From Butyrivibrio hungatei NK4A153 (GTDB taxonomy: Bacteria > Bacillota > Clostridia > Lachnospirales > Lachnospiraceae), in NCBI RefSeq assembly GCF_000424465.1, contig NZ_AUJY01000001.1:165588-229587 (forward strand): a stretch of DNA of 64,000 nucleotides, given 5' to 3'. The translations under genes were made by a program, and so were the position numbers. The notes beneath the pieces were generated by a model. That model was given only the letters and a program-made list of their open reading frames with translations. It was not told the origin of the DNA and made no database searches. This document shows, piece by piece, positions 16,844-26,654 of this stretch; within the stretch, counting starts at the first letter, position 1; the number at the start of each line of letters is the position of its first letter.

Positions 16844-17995
16844 ATGCGTAGTATAGTATTACTTGGATCCACAGGGTCTATAGGAACACAGACTCTTGAT
16901 GTTGTAAGAAATAATAAAGATGAACTTAAAGTTGTGGGACTTGCGGCAAATAAGAGAGTTAATGAAGTAGAACAGCAGGTGAGGGAATTTAATCCCAAGT
17001 ACGTTTGCATGTTTGATCCCGAAGCGGCCAAAGAGCTAGCTGAGAAGATCGCGGATACCGGAATTAAGGTTATGTCGGGAATGGACGGACTTCTTGAGAT
17101 GGTTTCCGTTCCCGAAGCGGATACTGTTCTTACGGCAGTTGTAGGAATGATTGGAATAAGACCCACTATAAAGGCGATTGAGTGTGGCAAGGACATTGCA
17201 CTTGCAAACAAGGAGACTTTGGTATGCGCAGGACATATCATTATGCCACTTGCCAAGGAGAAGAATGTACAGATTCTTCCCGTAGACAGCGAGCACAGCG
17301 CTATATTCCAGTCTCTTGTGGGACAGCCGAAAGATAAGGTTGAGAAGATTCTTCTTACCGCAAGCGGAGGGCCTTTCAGAGGAAAGAAGAGAGAAAAACT
17401 TGCAGCAATGACTGCAGCGGATGCCTTGAAACATCCCAACTGGGATATGGGACCCAAGGTAACAATAGATTCATCGTCTCTTGTAAATAAGGGGCTTGAA
17501 GTTATGGAAGCAAGATGGCTTTTTGATGTGAGTCTTGATAATATCGAAGTTCTGGTTCATCCTCAGAGTATAGTTCACAGTGCTGTTCAGTATGTAGACG
17601 GCGCTGTTATCGCGCAGCTCGGAGTTCCTGATATGAAACTCCCGATTCAGTATGCGCTTTTTTACCCGGACAGACGTCCTATGGCGGAAAAGAGGCTTGA
17701 TCTATTTGAACTTGGTAGCCTTACTTTTGAAAAGCCCGATACGGATACTTTCAGGGGGCTTAAGCTTGCGTTTGATTCCGCATATGCGGGAGGTAGCATG
17801 CCGACTGTATTTAATGCGGCAAATGAGATGGCAGTTCGCAGATTTTTAAAGGGTGATATCAGATACCTTGAAATATACGATATGATAGAAGAAGCCATGA
17901 CACATCACAATAAGATCGAGAATCCCGATGTGGCGGCAATACTTGATGCCGAGAAAGAAACATATGACTTCCTCGGTACAAAATACGGAATTTGA
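16844..17995 (+). CDS. dxr: 1-deoxy-D-xylulose 5-phosphate reductoisomerase
   Basis: A 383-residue enzyme of the methylerythritol phosphate pathway that converts DXP to MEP with NADPH. LLGSTGSIGTQTLDVVRN is the NADPH-binding Rossmann motif; ALANKETLVCAGHIIM, then PVDSEHSAIFQSL and LTASGGPFRG carry the metal and substrate residues; HPNWDMGPKVTIDSSSLVNK is the conserved central block. Full length. The preceding step enzyme, Dxs, is encoded separately at 49481. It starts with a TAGGAG ribosome binding site. Confidence 0.97.
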   Translation: MRSIVLLGSTGSIGTQTLDVVRNNKDELKVVGLAANKRVNEVEQQVREFNPKYVCMFDPEAAKELAEKIADTGIKVMSGMDGLLEMVSVPEADTVLTAVVGMIGIRPTIKAIECGKDIALANKETLVCAGHIIMPLAKEKNVQILPVDSEHSAIFQSLVGQPKDKVEKILLTASGGPFRGKKREKLAAMTAADALKHPNWDMGPKVTIDSSSLVNKGLEVMEARWLFDVSLDNIEVLVHPQSIVHSAVQYVDGAVIAQLGVPDMKLPIQYALFYPDRRPMAEKRLDLFELGSLTFEKPDTDTFRGLKLAFDSAYAGGSMPTVFNAANEMAVRRFLKGDIRYLEIYDMIEEAMTHHNKIENPDVAAILDAEKETYDFLGTKYGI

Positions 17996-18004
17996 GGATA
18001 GATA

Positions 18005-19057
18005 ATGATAGCAAGTATAATAATATTTTTTATAATATTCGGAGTTTTGGTAGCATCTCACGAGTTCGGACATTTTATAATCGCTAAGTCCGGAGGAATT
18101 CGTGTAAATGAATTCTTTATCGGGATGGGGCCGACAATTTGGAAGAAACAAAAAGGAGAAACTCTATACAGTATAAAGCTTCTTCCTATAGGCGGGGCGT
18201 GCGTTTTTGACGGTATGGATCCCGTTGAAGAAGAAAAAGAAGGATATGACGAACATTCTTTTTTACATGCACCTGTGTGGCGCAGGATTGCAACTTTGTT
18301 CGGGGGACCTGTTGCAAACTTTGTAATTGCATATATTCTGGCGGTTGTTCTGGTTAACTTATCTCCGTGGGATCTGCCTACGGTAAAGGCACTTACTGAA
18401 GATTCTGCTGCTCAGGAAGCCGGAATGGAAGCGGGTGACAGGATTATAAGCATTGATGGCGAGAAAGTTTATATGTCATCTGAAGTAATGCTTATCTCCC
18501 AGTTTGCCGAAGGTTCACCGATGGACATTGTATATGACAGAAACGGTGAAGTTAAGAAGACCGTGCTCACTCCTAAGTACAGCGATGAAAATAAGCGCTA
18601 TTATATGGGCGTGTATCTCGGTGATTATAAAGACGTTAAGGGGCCTGAGTCGCTTAAGTATGCATGGTACACGGTAAGATATAATTTTAAGGCGACTTAC
18701 AGAAGTCTTGCACTTTTGATTAGGGGCAAGCTTTCAAAGGACGATGTTTCGGGACCTGTCGGAATGGTCAAGATAGTCGACGAAACTTATGAAGAAGTTA
18801 AGCCATACGGCGTTTCGGCCGTTTTTGTCGTGATGCTGTCGCTTACGGTACTTCTTTCCGTAAACCTCGGAGTAATGAATCTTCTTCCTTTCCCTGCACT
18901 TGACGGCGGAAGACTTGTATTCCAGTTTATCGAGGTTATATTCGGAAAGCCCGTTCCGCCCGAGAAAGAAGGTATTGTTCACATGGTGGGAATGATGCTT
19001 CTTATTGCACTTATGGTATTTGTGTTATTTAACGATATAGCTAAGTTCACCAGATAA
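18005..19057 (+). CDS. rseP: Site-2 protease RseP
   Basis: A 350-residue intramembrane zinc metalloprotease. HEFGH at about residues 20-24 is the zinc-binding motif in the first membrane helix; a PDZ domain follows at about 130-210 (SAAQEAGMEAGDRIISIDG); the second zinc ligand is in NLLPFPALDGGRL near residue 295. The family cleaves anti-sigma factors and remnant signal peptides within the membrane. It starts 9 bp after dxr and its stop overlaps an ATG of the ispG frame by 1 bp. The neighbour order dxr-rseP-ispG is conserved across Firmicutes. Confidence 0.96.
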   Translation: MIASIIIFFIIFGVLVASHEFGHFIIAKSGGIRVNEFFIGMGPTIWKKQKGETLYSIKLLPIGGACVFDGMDPVEEEKEGYDEHSFLHAPVWRRIATLFGGPVANFVIAYILAVVLVNLSPWDLPTVKALTEDSAAQEAGMEAGDRIISIDGEKVYMSSEVMLISQFAEGSPMDIVYDRNGEVKKTVLTPKYSDENKRYYMGVYLGDYKDVKGPESLKYAWYTVRYNFKATYRSLALLIRGKLSKDDVSGPVGMVKIVDETYEEVKPYGVSAVFVVMLSLTVLLSVNLGVMNLLPFPALDGGRLVFQFIEVIFGKPVPPEKEGIVHMVGMMLLIALMVFVLFNDIAKFTR

Positions 19058-19077
19058 TGATTGTTAGGAGACTTATT

Positions 19078-20136
19078 ATGGCATACAGAGATAATACTAA
19101 AGTAATAAAAATAGGCGACAGAGTAATAGGAGGAGGAAATCCTATTCTCATTCAGTCAATGACAAATACAAGAACAGAGGATGTAAAGGCGACCGTTGCC
19201 CAGATTCATGAGCTTGAAGCTGCGGGATGCGACATCATAAGATGTACCGTTCCCACACAGGAAGCCGCAGATGCTGTAAAAGAGATCAAGAAGCAGATAA
19301 GCATTCCTCTTGTCGCAGATATTCATTTTGACTACAAGATGGCTATTGCGGCCATGGAAAACGGAGCTGACAAGATAAGGATCAATCCCGGAAATATCGG
19401 CTCAAAAGACCGTATCGCTGCAGTCGTTTCCTGTGCAAAAGAGAGAAATATTCCCATAAGAGTAGGTGTTAACAGCGGTTCTTTGGAAAAAGATCTTGTG
19501 GAAAAATATCATGGTGTAACAGCAGAAGGCCTTGTAGAGAGCGCTCTTGATAAGATCGGTATAATCGAAGAACTTGGTTATGACAACATGGTTGTAAGTA
19601 TCAAGTCATCAAACGTCATGCTGTGTGCAAAGGCACATGAGCTCCTTGCTGAAAGATGCAGATATCCTCTTCATGTGGGAATTACTGAAGCCGGAACTTT
19701 GTGGGGCGGAAATATCAAGTCTTCAGTGGGACTTGGAATAATCCTTAATCAGGGAATCGGAGATACCATAAGAGTATCTCTTTCGGGTAATCCCGTGGAA
19801 GAGATCAAGACGGCAAAGGCAATTCTCAGAACGCTCGGCATAAGAGAGGGCGGAATAGAAGTTATTTCATGCCCTACATGCGGAAGAACAAAGATTGATC
19901 TTATTTCTCTTGCAAATCAGACAGAGACTCTTGTTCAGAACTATCCCAACCTTAATATCAAGGTTGCTGTTATGGGATGCCCTGTAAACGGCCCCGGAGA
20001 AGCTAAAGAAGCCGATCTTGGAATTGCCGGCGGAATAGGAGAGGGACTCCTTATAAAGAAGGGCGAGATCATTAAGAAAGTCAAAGAAGATGAACTTCTT
20101 GCCGTTCTCAAGGAAGAACTTGATAACTGGAAGTAA
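19078..20136 (+). CDS. ispG: 4-hydroxy-3-methylbut-2-en-1-yl diphosphate synthase
   Basis: A 352-residue enzyme that reduces MEcPP to HMBPP late in the MEP pathway and needs a [4Fe-4S] cluster. An N-terminal TIM barrel (IQSMTNTRTEDVKATVAQI; PLVADIHFDYKMA) is followed by the cluster domain with Cys residues in ISCPTCGRTKIDL and in VMGCPVNGPGEAKEADLGI. ATG 19078 with AGGAG 8 nt upstream is preferred to ATG 19057. It forms one unit with dxr and rseP, and polC follows after 53 bp. Confidence 0.97.
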   Translation: MAYRDNTKVIKIGDRVIGGGNPILIQSMTNTRTEDVKATVAQIHELEAAGCDIIRCTVPTQEAADAVKEIKKQISIPLVADIHFDYKMAIAAMENGADKIRINPGNIGSKDRIAAVVSCAKERNIPIRVGVNSGSLEKDLVEKYHGVTAEGLVESALDKIGIIEELGYDNMVVSIKSSNVMLCAKAHELLAERCRYPLHVGITEAGTLWGGNIKSSVGLGIILNQGIGDTIRVSLSGNPVEEIKTAKAILRTLGIREGGIEVISCPTCGRTKIDLISLANQTETLVQNYPNLNIKVAVMGCPVNGPGEAKEADLGIAGGIGEGLLIKKGEIIKKVKEDELLAVLKEELDNWK

Positions 20137-20189
20137 TCCGAAGTAAAAGAAGTTTTTGGGGAACCGGTAATAACCGTGTGAGGGAGTAG

Positions 20190-23100
20190 ATGTCAAAAAG
20201 TTTTTTTGAGGTTTTTCCTACGCTTAAACTTGATGCCAAGACCAAAGAGATCATGGAACAGACCGTGGTCGATAAGGTCTCGACAACAAGGAAGCAGGAT
20301 TTTATAAGAGTATATATATCAAGCAAAAATCTGATAGATAAGGCGGATATTTTAAAGGCCGAGACCGGAATTAAGAAGCAGTTTTTCGGAAATCAGGATC
20401 TTACGGTCAAGATTTACGAGAAGTTTTCTCTTTCGGCGCAGTATACGCCAAAGAATCTTATCGATATTTACAAAGACAGTATCGAGCTTGAGTTAAAAGA
20501 CTATGACCATATGGAATATAGTCTTTTTCGTTCTGCGCAGTTTCTTTATCCTGAGGACGGAAATATCGTTATTCAGCTTGAAGACAGCGTCGTTGGACAG
20601 AAGAAAGCGCCCGATCTTGTAAGAGTTCTTTCTAAGATCATCAATGAAAGATGCGGACTTTCTGCGTCCATAACTCCCGAATTCATAGAGGTTGTAAAAG
20701 AAACCGAGGAACCGGATTACTCTGCGGAATCTGCTAAGATGGCCAAGAAACTTGAGGCGGCTGAGCAAAAATCTGAGGAAAAGAAAAAGCAGAGAGAAGA
20801 GCAGGAGGCGGCAAAAGAGGCTGCGGCTTCTGCAAAGAAGGGTGCCGCCGAAAAGCCCGCAGGAAAGCCTGCCGGAAAAGAAGGCGGATTCTCCAAAGGC
20901 AAATGGAGCGGAAAAAGAGATTTTGGCGGAAGCTTCAAGAGGTCGGATAATCCTGATGTTATTTTCGGAAGAGACTTTGACGATGAGACGATGAAACTTT
21001 CGGATCTTGTCGGAGAACTTGGAGAAGTCTGTGTTCACGGTAAGGTAATTCTTTTTGATAAGAGAGATATCAGAAACGAGAAGAGTATTCTTATCTTTGA
21101 TATAACCGACTTTACTGATTCGATCACTGTAAAGATGTTCGTAAGGACGGAGGATGTTCCCGAGATAACCAAAGATATCAAGATGGGCGCATTCCTTAAA
21201 CTTAAGGGAATCGCGGCGGTCGATAAGTTTGACCATGAACTTTCTATCCAGTCTGTTGCGGGAGTTAAGAAGATTCCCGATTTTACAAGTAAACGTGTCG
21301 ACAGAGCGGATGTAAAGAGAGTTGAACTTCATTGCCATACCAAGATGAGTGATATGGACGGTGTTTCCGAAGTTAAAGATATAGTTAAACAGGCCTATAA
21401 ATGGGGAATGCCCGGAATTGCCATCACAGACCACGGCGTTGTTCAGGCGCTTACGGATGCAAATCATGTCTGGGAAGATCTTTATTCTGCCGAGAAAAAG
21501 AGAAGAAAAGAGGCAGGAGAGCCTCCTATCGAGAGACAAGATTTCTTTAAACTGATCCTTGGCGTTGAGGCTTATGTTGTTGATGACCTTAAGGAGATAG
21601 TTGTAAATGATAAGGGACAGCCTATCGAGGATACAACCTTTGTTGTATTTGATATTGAGACGACAGGTTTTTCACCCATTAAGAATAAGATAATCGAGAT
21701 CGGTGCCGTAAAGGTAAGAAACGGCGAGATACTTGAGAGATTCTCTGAGTTTATAAATCCGGAGGTTCCGATTCCGTACAGGATCACCAAGCTTACAAGT
21801 ATCACAGATGACATGGTCATCGATGCCCCTACAAGAGAGGTCATAATACCGCGATTCGTTGAATTTTGTAAGGATGCGGTACTTGTAGGACATAATGTAG
21901 GGTTTGATATAAGCTTCATCAATCAGAATTGCAAAGAGCTGGGAATAGACGTAGATTACACGACAGTCGATACTTTGTGGCTTTCAAGATATTTTTTCCC
22001 GCTTCAGGCAAAGCATACGCTTGATGCTGTCGCAAAGACTCTGGGAGTTGTTCTTGAACATCACCATAGAGCGGTCGATGATGCGGAGTGTACGGCGCTT
22101 ATATTCAATAAATTTGTGCCCATGCTAAAAGAACAGAAGGCAGAGACACTTACGGATGTAAACATACTCGGAAAGCCCACAAAGGAGATGATCAGGCACC
22201 TTCGCCCGAATCATTGTATTATCCTTGCGAAGAATACGCTTGGAAGGGTTAATCTTTATACACTTGTAAGTGAGTCGCATGTAGACTATTTCAGAAGATT
22301 TCCGCTTGTGCCAAAGAGCGAACTTATAAAGCACAGGGAGGGTCTTATCATCGGAAGTGCCTGCTGTGCGGGAGAACTTTATGGCGCGGTTGTAGAAGGA
22401 AGACCTCCCGAAGAGATCGCAAGACTTGTTGATTTCTATGACTATCTTGAGATTCAGCCTGTCGCAAACAACCGCTTTATGATTGACTCCGAGAGATATG
22501 AAGATATAAACAGTGAAGATGATATCAAGAATATAAATAAAGAGATAGTAAGACTCGGAGAACAGTTTAATAAGCCTGTTGTCGCTACTTGTGATGCGCA
22601 CTTTCTTAATCCCGAGGATGAGATATACAGAACCATCATCATGGCCGGAAAGGGAATGAATGACGAGGAAGAATCGCCTCTTTTCCTAAGAACGACAGAT
22701 GAGATGATGGCTGAGTTTGATTATCTTGGCGGTGACAAGGCAAAAGAGATAGTAATAGACAATACCAGGATGATCCTTGATATGTGTGACAGCATATCGC
22801 CGGTACGACCCGATAAGTGCGCGCCTGTTATTGAAAACAGTGATGAGATACTTACCAAGATCTGTTATGACAAGGCTCATGAGATTTATGGAGACGATCT
22901 TCCCGAGATAGTTCAGGAGCGTCTTGAAAGAGAGCTTAATTCCATTATCAAGAATGGTTTCGCGGTTATGTATATTATCGCGCAGAAGCTCGTTTGGAAG
23001 TCAAATGAGGACGGATATCTCGTTGGATCGCGTGGATCTGTAGGATCTTCTTTCGTTGCCTTTACTTCGGGAATTACGGAAGTTAATTCGCTTAGCCCGC

Positions 23101-24716
23101 ACTATGTGTGCCCTAAGTGCAAATATAGCGATTTTGACTCGGAAGAAGTGCTTAAGTACGGCGGTAATTCGGGATGTGATATGCCTGATAAAAGGTGTCC
23201 CAAGTGCGGAGCTCTTTTGTACAAAGATGGATTTGACATCCCGTTTGAGACATTCCTTGGATTCAAGGGAGACAAGGAGCCCGATATCGACCTTAACTTC
23301 TCAGGTGAGTATCAGTCAAAGGCCCACAAGTACACAGAGGTTATCTTTGGCTACGGACAGACTTTCAGAGCCGGAACAATCGCGTCTCTTGCGGATAAGA
23401 CGGCTTACGGTTTCGTAAAGAAATATTACGACGGTATCGGTTCAAGCAAGAGAAAATGCGAGATTAACAGAATTGTCCAGGGATGTACGGGTATCAGAAG
23501 AGGTACAGGTCAGCACCCCGGCGGAATCATAGTTTTGCCGGTGGGAGAGGATATTAACTCATTCTGTCCTGTTCAGCATCCCGCGAACGATATGACAACC
23601 GCAACGATAACGACACATTACGACTATCACTCGATCGACCACAACCTGCTTAAGCTCGATATTCTGGGACACGATGATCCTACGATGATAAGGTTCTTGC
23701 AGGATTGTACGGGACTTGATCCTAAGCTGGTTCCTTTGGATGATAAAAATGTAATGAGTCTGTTTATGAATACGACCGCTCTTGGCGTTACTCCTGAGCA
23801 GCTCGGAGGAACAAAGCTGGGATGCCTTGGACTTCCCGAGTTCGGTACAGACTTTGCCATGCAGATGGTTATCGATGCCAAACCTACGTCATTATCCCAT
23901 CTTATAAGGATTTCGGGACTTTCACACGGTACGGACGTTTGGCTCGGAAATGCGCAGACGCTTATTCAGGAAGGCAAGGCGACAATCGATACATGTATCT
24001 GCTGTCGAGACGATATCATGATCTATCTCATTCAGAAGGGCATGGATAAGTCTCTTTCCTTCAAAACCATGGAGTCCGTACGTAAGGGAAAAGGCCTTAA
24101 GCCTGAGATGGAAGAAGCGATGATAGCGGCGGGAGTGCCCGATTGGTATATTTGGTCCTGTAAAAAGATCAAGTACATGTTCCCTAAGGCTCACGCGGCC
24201 GCATACGTTATGATGGCGTGGAGAATCGCGTATTTTAAAGTTTATGTTCCACAGGCATTCTATGCTGCGTGGTTCAGTATAAGAGCGAAAGCCTTTAACT
24301 ACGAGCATATGTGCCAGGGAGAGAATCACCTTCATGCCATTATGAATGATTACAAAAACAGGAAGGATGAGCTTTCAAATGCCCAGCAGGCTGAGTACGG
24401 CGATATGAGACTTGTTGAGGAGATGTATGAGAGAGGAATTGAATTTCTTCCCATCGACATCTTTAAGGCTAAGTCCAGAGAATTTCAGGTTATAGGCGAC
24501 AAGATTATGCCTGCCCTTAACAGTATAGACGGAATGGGTGAAAAAGCCGCAGATCAGATTGTTGAAGCGGCCAAAGACGGTCCGTTCCTTTCAAAGGACG
24601 ATTTTAAACAAAGAACAAAGTGCCCTCAGGCAGTTATCGACAAGATGGCAGACATGGGGCTCCTTGGCGATATTCCCGACTCCAATCAGATCAGTATTTT
24701 CGATCTGATGAAATGA
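20190..24716 (+). CDS. polC: DNA polymerase III PolC-type alpha subunit with proofreading exonuclease
   Basis: A 1508-residue replicative polymerase of the Gram-positive PolC class. In order: N-terminal domain (about 1-165), a Lys/Ala/Glu-rich linker (about 180-255), an OB-fold (about 265-370), a PHP domain beginning VELHCHTKMSDMDGVSE (about 377), into which the 3'-5' exonuclease is inserted (FDIETTGFSP, about 487; HHRAVDDAECTA, about 629), then a zinc-binding CPKC...CPKC segment (about 974-1010), the palm with PDIDLNFSGEYQ (about 1030) and a C-terminal helix-hairpin-helix region (SIDGMGEKAADQIVEAAKDG). The catalytic aspartates of the palm are present. It is somewhat longer than the 1430-1450 typical of Bacillus because of the linker. 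Confidence 0.97.
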   Translation: MSKSFFEVFPTLKLDAKTKEIMEQTVVDKVSTTRKQDFIRVYISSKNLIDKADILKAETGIKKQFFGNQDLTVKIYEKFSLSAQYTPKNLIDIYKDSIELELKDYDHMEYSLFRSAQFLYPEDGNIVIQLEDSVVGQKKAPDLVRVLSKIINERCGLSASITPEFIEVVKETEEPDYSAESAKMAKKLEAAEQKSEEKKKQREEQEAAKEAAASAKKGAAEKPAGKPAGKEGGFSKGKWSGKRDFGGSFKRSDNPDVIFGRDFDDETMKLSDLVGELGEVCVHGKVILFDKRDIRNEKSILIFDITDFTDSITVKMFVRTEDVPEITKDIKMGAFLKLKGIAAVDKFDHELSIQSVAGVKKIPDFTSKRVDRADVKRVELHCHTKMSDMDGVSEVKDIVKQAYKWGMPGIAITDHGVVQALTDANHVWEDLYSAEKKRRKEAGEPPIERQDFFKLILGVEAYVVDDLKEIVVNDKGQPIEDTTFVVFDIETTGFSPIKNKIIEIGAVKVRNGEILERFSEFINPEVPIPYRITKLTSITDDMVIDAPTREVIIPRFVEFCKDAVLVGHNVGFDISFINQNCKELGIDVDYTTVDTLWLSRYFFPLQAKHTLDAVAKTLGVVLEHHHRAVDDAECTALIFNKFVPMLKEQKAETLTDVNILGKPTKEMIRHLRPNHCIILAKNTLGRVNLYTLVSESHVDYFRRFPLVPKSELIKHREGLIIGSACCAGELYGAVVEGRPPEEIARLVDFYDYLEIQPVANNRFMIDSERYEDINSEDDIKNINKEIVRLGEQFNKPVVATCDAHFLNPEDEIYRTIIMAGKGMNDEEESPLFLRTTDEMMAEFDYLGGDKAKEIVIDNTRMILDMCDSISPVRPDKCAPVIENSDEILTKICYDKAHEIYGDDLPEIVQERLERELNSIIKNGFAVMYIIAQKLVWKSNEDGYLVGSRGSVGSSFVAFTSGITEVNSLSPHYVCPKCKYSDFDSEEVLKYGGNSGCDMPDKRCPKCGALLYKDGFDIPFETFLGFKGDKEPDIDLNFSGEYQSKAHKYTEVIFGYGQTFRAGTIASLADKTAYGFVKKYYDGIGSSKRKCEINRIVQGCTGIRRGTGQHPGGIIVLPVGEDINSFCPVQHPANDMTTATITTHYDYHSIDHNLLKLDILGHDDPTMIRFLQDCTGLDPKLVPLDDKNVMSLFMNTTALGVTPEQLGGTKLGCLGLPEFGTDFAMQMVIDAKPTSLSHLIRISGLSHGTDVWLGNAQTLIQEGKATIDTCICCRDDIMIYLIQKGMDKSLSFKTMESVRKGKGLKPEMEEAMIAAGVPDWYIWSCKKIKYMFPKAHAAAYVMMAWRIAYFKVYVPQAFYAAWFSIRAKAFNYEHMCQGENHLHAIMNDYKNRKDELSNAQQAEYGDMRLVEEMYERGIEFLPIDIFKAKSREFQVIGDKIMPALNSIDGMGEKAADQIVEAAKDGPFLSKDDFKQRTKCPQAVIDKMADMGLLGDIPDSNQISIFDLMK

Positions 24717-24720
24717 TAGA

Positions 24721-24781
24721 AAAAAGCTCGAAAATGCTGACTTCTATGAGCAACGTCGAAGGAAGCATTTTCGGGCTTTTT
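24721..24781 (+). terminator. Terminator after polC
   Basis: AAAAAGCTCGAAAATGCT and AGCATTTTCGGGCTTTTT pair with one G-T across a loop of about 24 nt and end in a T run. Stem-loop begins 4 bp after the polC stop. Confidence 0.85.
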
Positions 24782-24940
24782 GAAATTAATAAAATCCGCG
24801 CACAGCCGAACACCAGCAGATACAGCTGTATGCCGTCAGCCTGGCGCCGGTGCAAACTACACAAACATTTCACAGTTCAAATGCCTGCACCTATGTATAA
24901 TATGCTTTGGGTTAGGTAATGGGCAACGAAAGGACAATCA

Positions 24941-26611
24941 ATGAAGAAAAAAATATTTGCGTTAGCTGCGCTGGCATTTCTGCTTGCAGGATGTGCCAAG
25001 TCATCGAACGGTGATGCGCAGTCTACAGCTGCGGTGGAAAGCGGATCTGAAGCTGATTCGGCATCCGAAGCCCAAAGCGAGGTTGTGGAAAACGCTTTGA
25101 CAAATGAAGAACTGGCTGAATTTGCTCAGTTGTTCTGGACTTGTGAATATAGCGGTTTTTTAGATGACGGATTTAACAGCCCCAAGGATATTGAGTGGGA
25201 AGATGTTTTTCAAAACGGTGCAGGAATAAATGTAGAAAATATAAGTGAGGACGAGAAAGAAGCCTATCTGGAGGCAACACATCAAGATTGTCTTTACGAT
25301 ATTGACACTTTTATAGTTATTAGAAAGACTGATATGATGAATTTCACGAAAAAACATGCAGGATATGAGTATGCTCCCGATAAAGATGATCTGGATACAT
25401 GGGGAGACGATTATAATCATTGGATCTATCTGGAGAAGTATGATTCATATTATTTTATGAATGTATGTTGGAAGGAACTAAAATACTGCAGTTGTGTTTC
25501 AGGAGAAAAAGAAGGAAACGTATATACTATCAGATTCAAGATGGCTACAGATGATCATTATGGAAAAGACGCCGACAGAGTTTTGAAATTCACTAAAGAA
25601 AATGATGAACTTGTAATGATATCAAATGAGATTCAGTGGGACGATCTTTGCGTCAAAGACAAAACATTCGATGCGAATTTGACACAGTTTGACAGTCCTC
25701 TGCGTTTTTATACATATAATGTTGATCCTGAAGAGACGGAATTAGAAATCGTAAAAGATGGGAAATATCTTACAACCATTCGGTATTATGTCAAAGCATC
25801 TGATGATGCACAATATCCGGTAATTATTGACGATATAGGCTTTTTTGATTTTAACGCAGACGGCTATCAGGATATTGCTGTTTTGTGTATTTCATATTGC
25901 GGAAAAAAGATTATTTTGCATGAATATGATTATGAATCAAATGGTTTCTGTGGAATTGCAGAGCTGGATGAAGAAAATGTACCTGAGCTAAAAGGCAATC
26001 TAACAATAGCAGGAGCAAAAAAATATCTTCTTGGTGACAATGAAAACGGAGTGTATAACAACTATAAAGAGGTATATGCTCAAATGGCAAAGATCTATCA
26101 TGTGGCAGATGACGGCTATAAGTTTGATCTTGCATATACTGATGATGACGATATTCCTGAATTTGTAATCGGACGGCCCGGATATTGGGTGTCGCTTTTT
26201 GCATATGAAGACGGCCATATTCACAGGCTTATTGATGGTTGGGCATATGGAGCAGGCGCTAATTCCGGATATTACTATGCCGAAAGAAAAAATGTTTTCA
26301 TCAATGATAATTCCGATTATAACGTTCATTACACTTCATTTATGTCAAAGCGCGATAAAGGTGAGATTGCGACGGATTATTATATAAAATATATCTATTT
26401 CAAAGATCTTGACGGTGACGGAAATCCCTCTGAAGAAGAACTTGCTGCGTCCGATGGAGATGATTGCTTTGTCGAATATCATAACAATACTGACAAGAAA
26501 ATGTCCGAAAAAGAAATTAAAAAAATAACCACAAAATACAGCAAGTATGATTACAAAGAGCTGTGCGGCGATATGGATTATGAGACGCTGCTTGCAGAAC
26601 TCAGTAAATAA
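24941..26611 (+). CDS. Secreted lipoprotein, 556 aa, function unknown
   Basis: A signal peptide with lipobox (LAALAFLLAGC, lipidated Cys18) and a Ser/Ala/Glu-rich tether (about 19-50) show a protein anchored to the outer face of the membrane. The mature part is acidic and rich in aromatic residues. FDFNADGYQDIAVL (about residues 303-316) and DLDGDGNPSEEEL (about 490-502) look like Asp-rich calcium-binding loops of the FG-GAP/EF-hand kind. No enzyme motif is visible. A TATAAT at 24896-24901 may be its -10 box, but no good -35 box is present. It stands alone between two terminators and converges on the Rpn-like gene. No function is proposed. Confidence 0.75.
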   Translation: MKKKIFALAALAFLLAGCAKSSNGDAQSTAAVESGSEADSASEAQSEVVENALTNEELAEFAQLFWTCEYSGFLDDGFNSPKDIEWEDVFQNGAGINVENISEDEKEAYLEATHQDCLYDIDTFIVIRKTDMMNFTKKHAGYEYAPDKDDLDTWGDDYNHWIYLEKYDSYYFMNVCWKELKYCSCVSGEKEGNVYTIRFKMATDDHYGKDADRVLKFTKENDELVMISNEIQWDDLCVKDKTFDANLTQFDSPLRFYTYNVDPEETELEIVKDGKYLTTIRYYVKASDDAQYPVIIDDIGFFDFNADGYQDIAVLCISYCGKKIILHEYDYESNGFCGIAELDEENVPELKGNLTIAGAKKYLLGDNENGVYNNYKEVYAQMAKIYHVADDGYKFDLAYTDDDDIPEFVIGRPGYWVSLFAYEDGHIHRLIDGWAYGAGANSGYYYAERKNVFINDNSDYNVHYTSFMSKRDKGEIATDYYIKYIYFKDLDGDGNPSEEELAASDGDDCFVEYHNNTDKKMSEKEIKKITTKYSKYDYKELCGDMDYETLLAELSK

Positions 26612-26620
26612 GCAGAAAAC

Positions 26621-26650
26621 AGGCACCATCCACAATTAGGGATGGTGCCT
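26621..26650. terminator. Bidirectional terminator between convergent genes
   Basis: AGGCACCATCC and GGATGGTGCCT form an 11-bp stem with a short loop. A-rich sequence on the left and T-rich on the right lets it act for the lipoprotein gene and, on the other strand, for the Rpn-like gene. Confidence 0.8.
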
Positions 26651-26654
26651 GAAA

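Noticed and set aside
20493-21539. 348-codon open frame on the minus strand inside polC
   Set aside because: It lies wholly opposite an unmistakable polC coding region, lacks a binding site and its peptide is basic and without any recognisable domain; it is a frame shadow.
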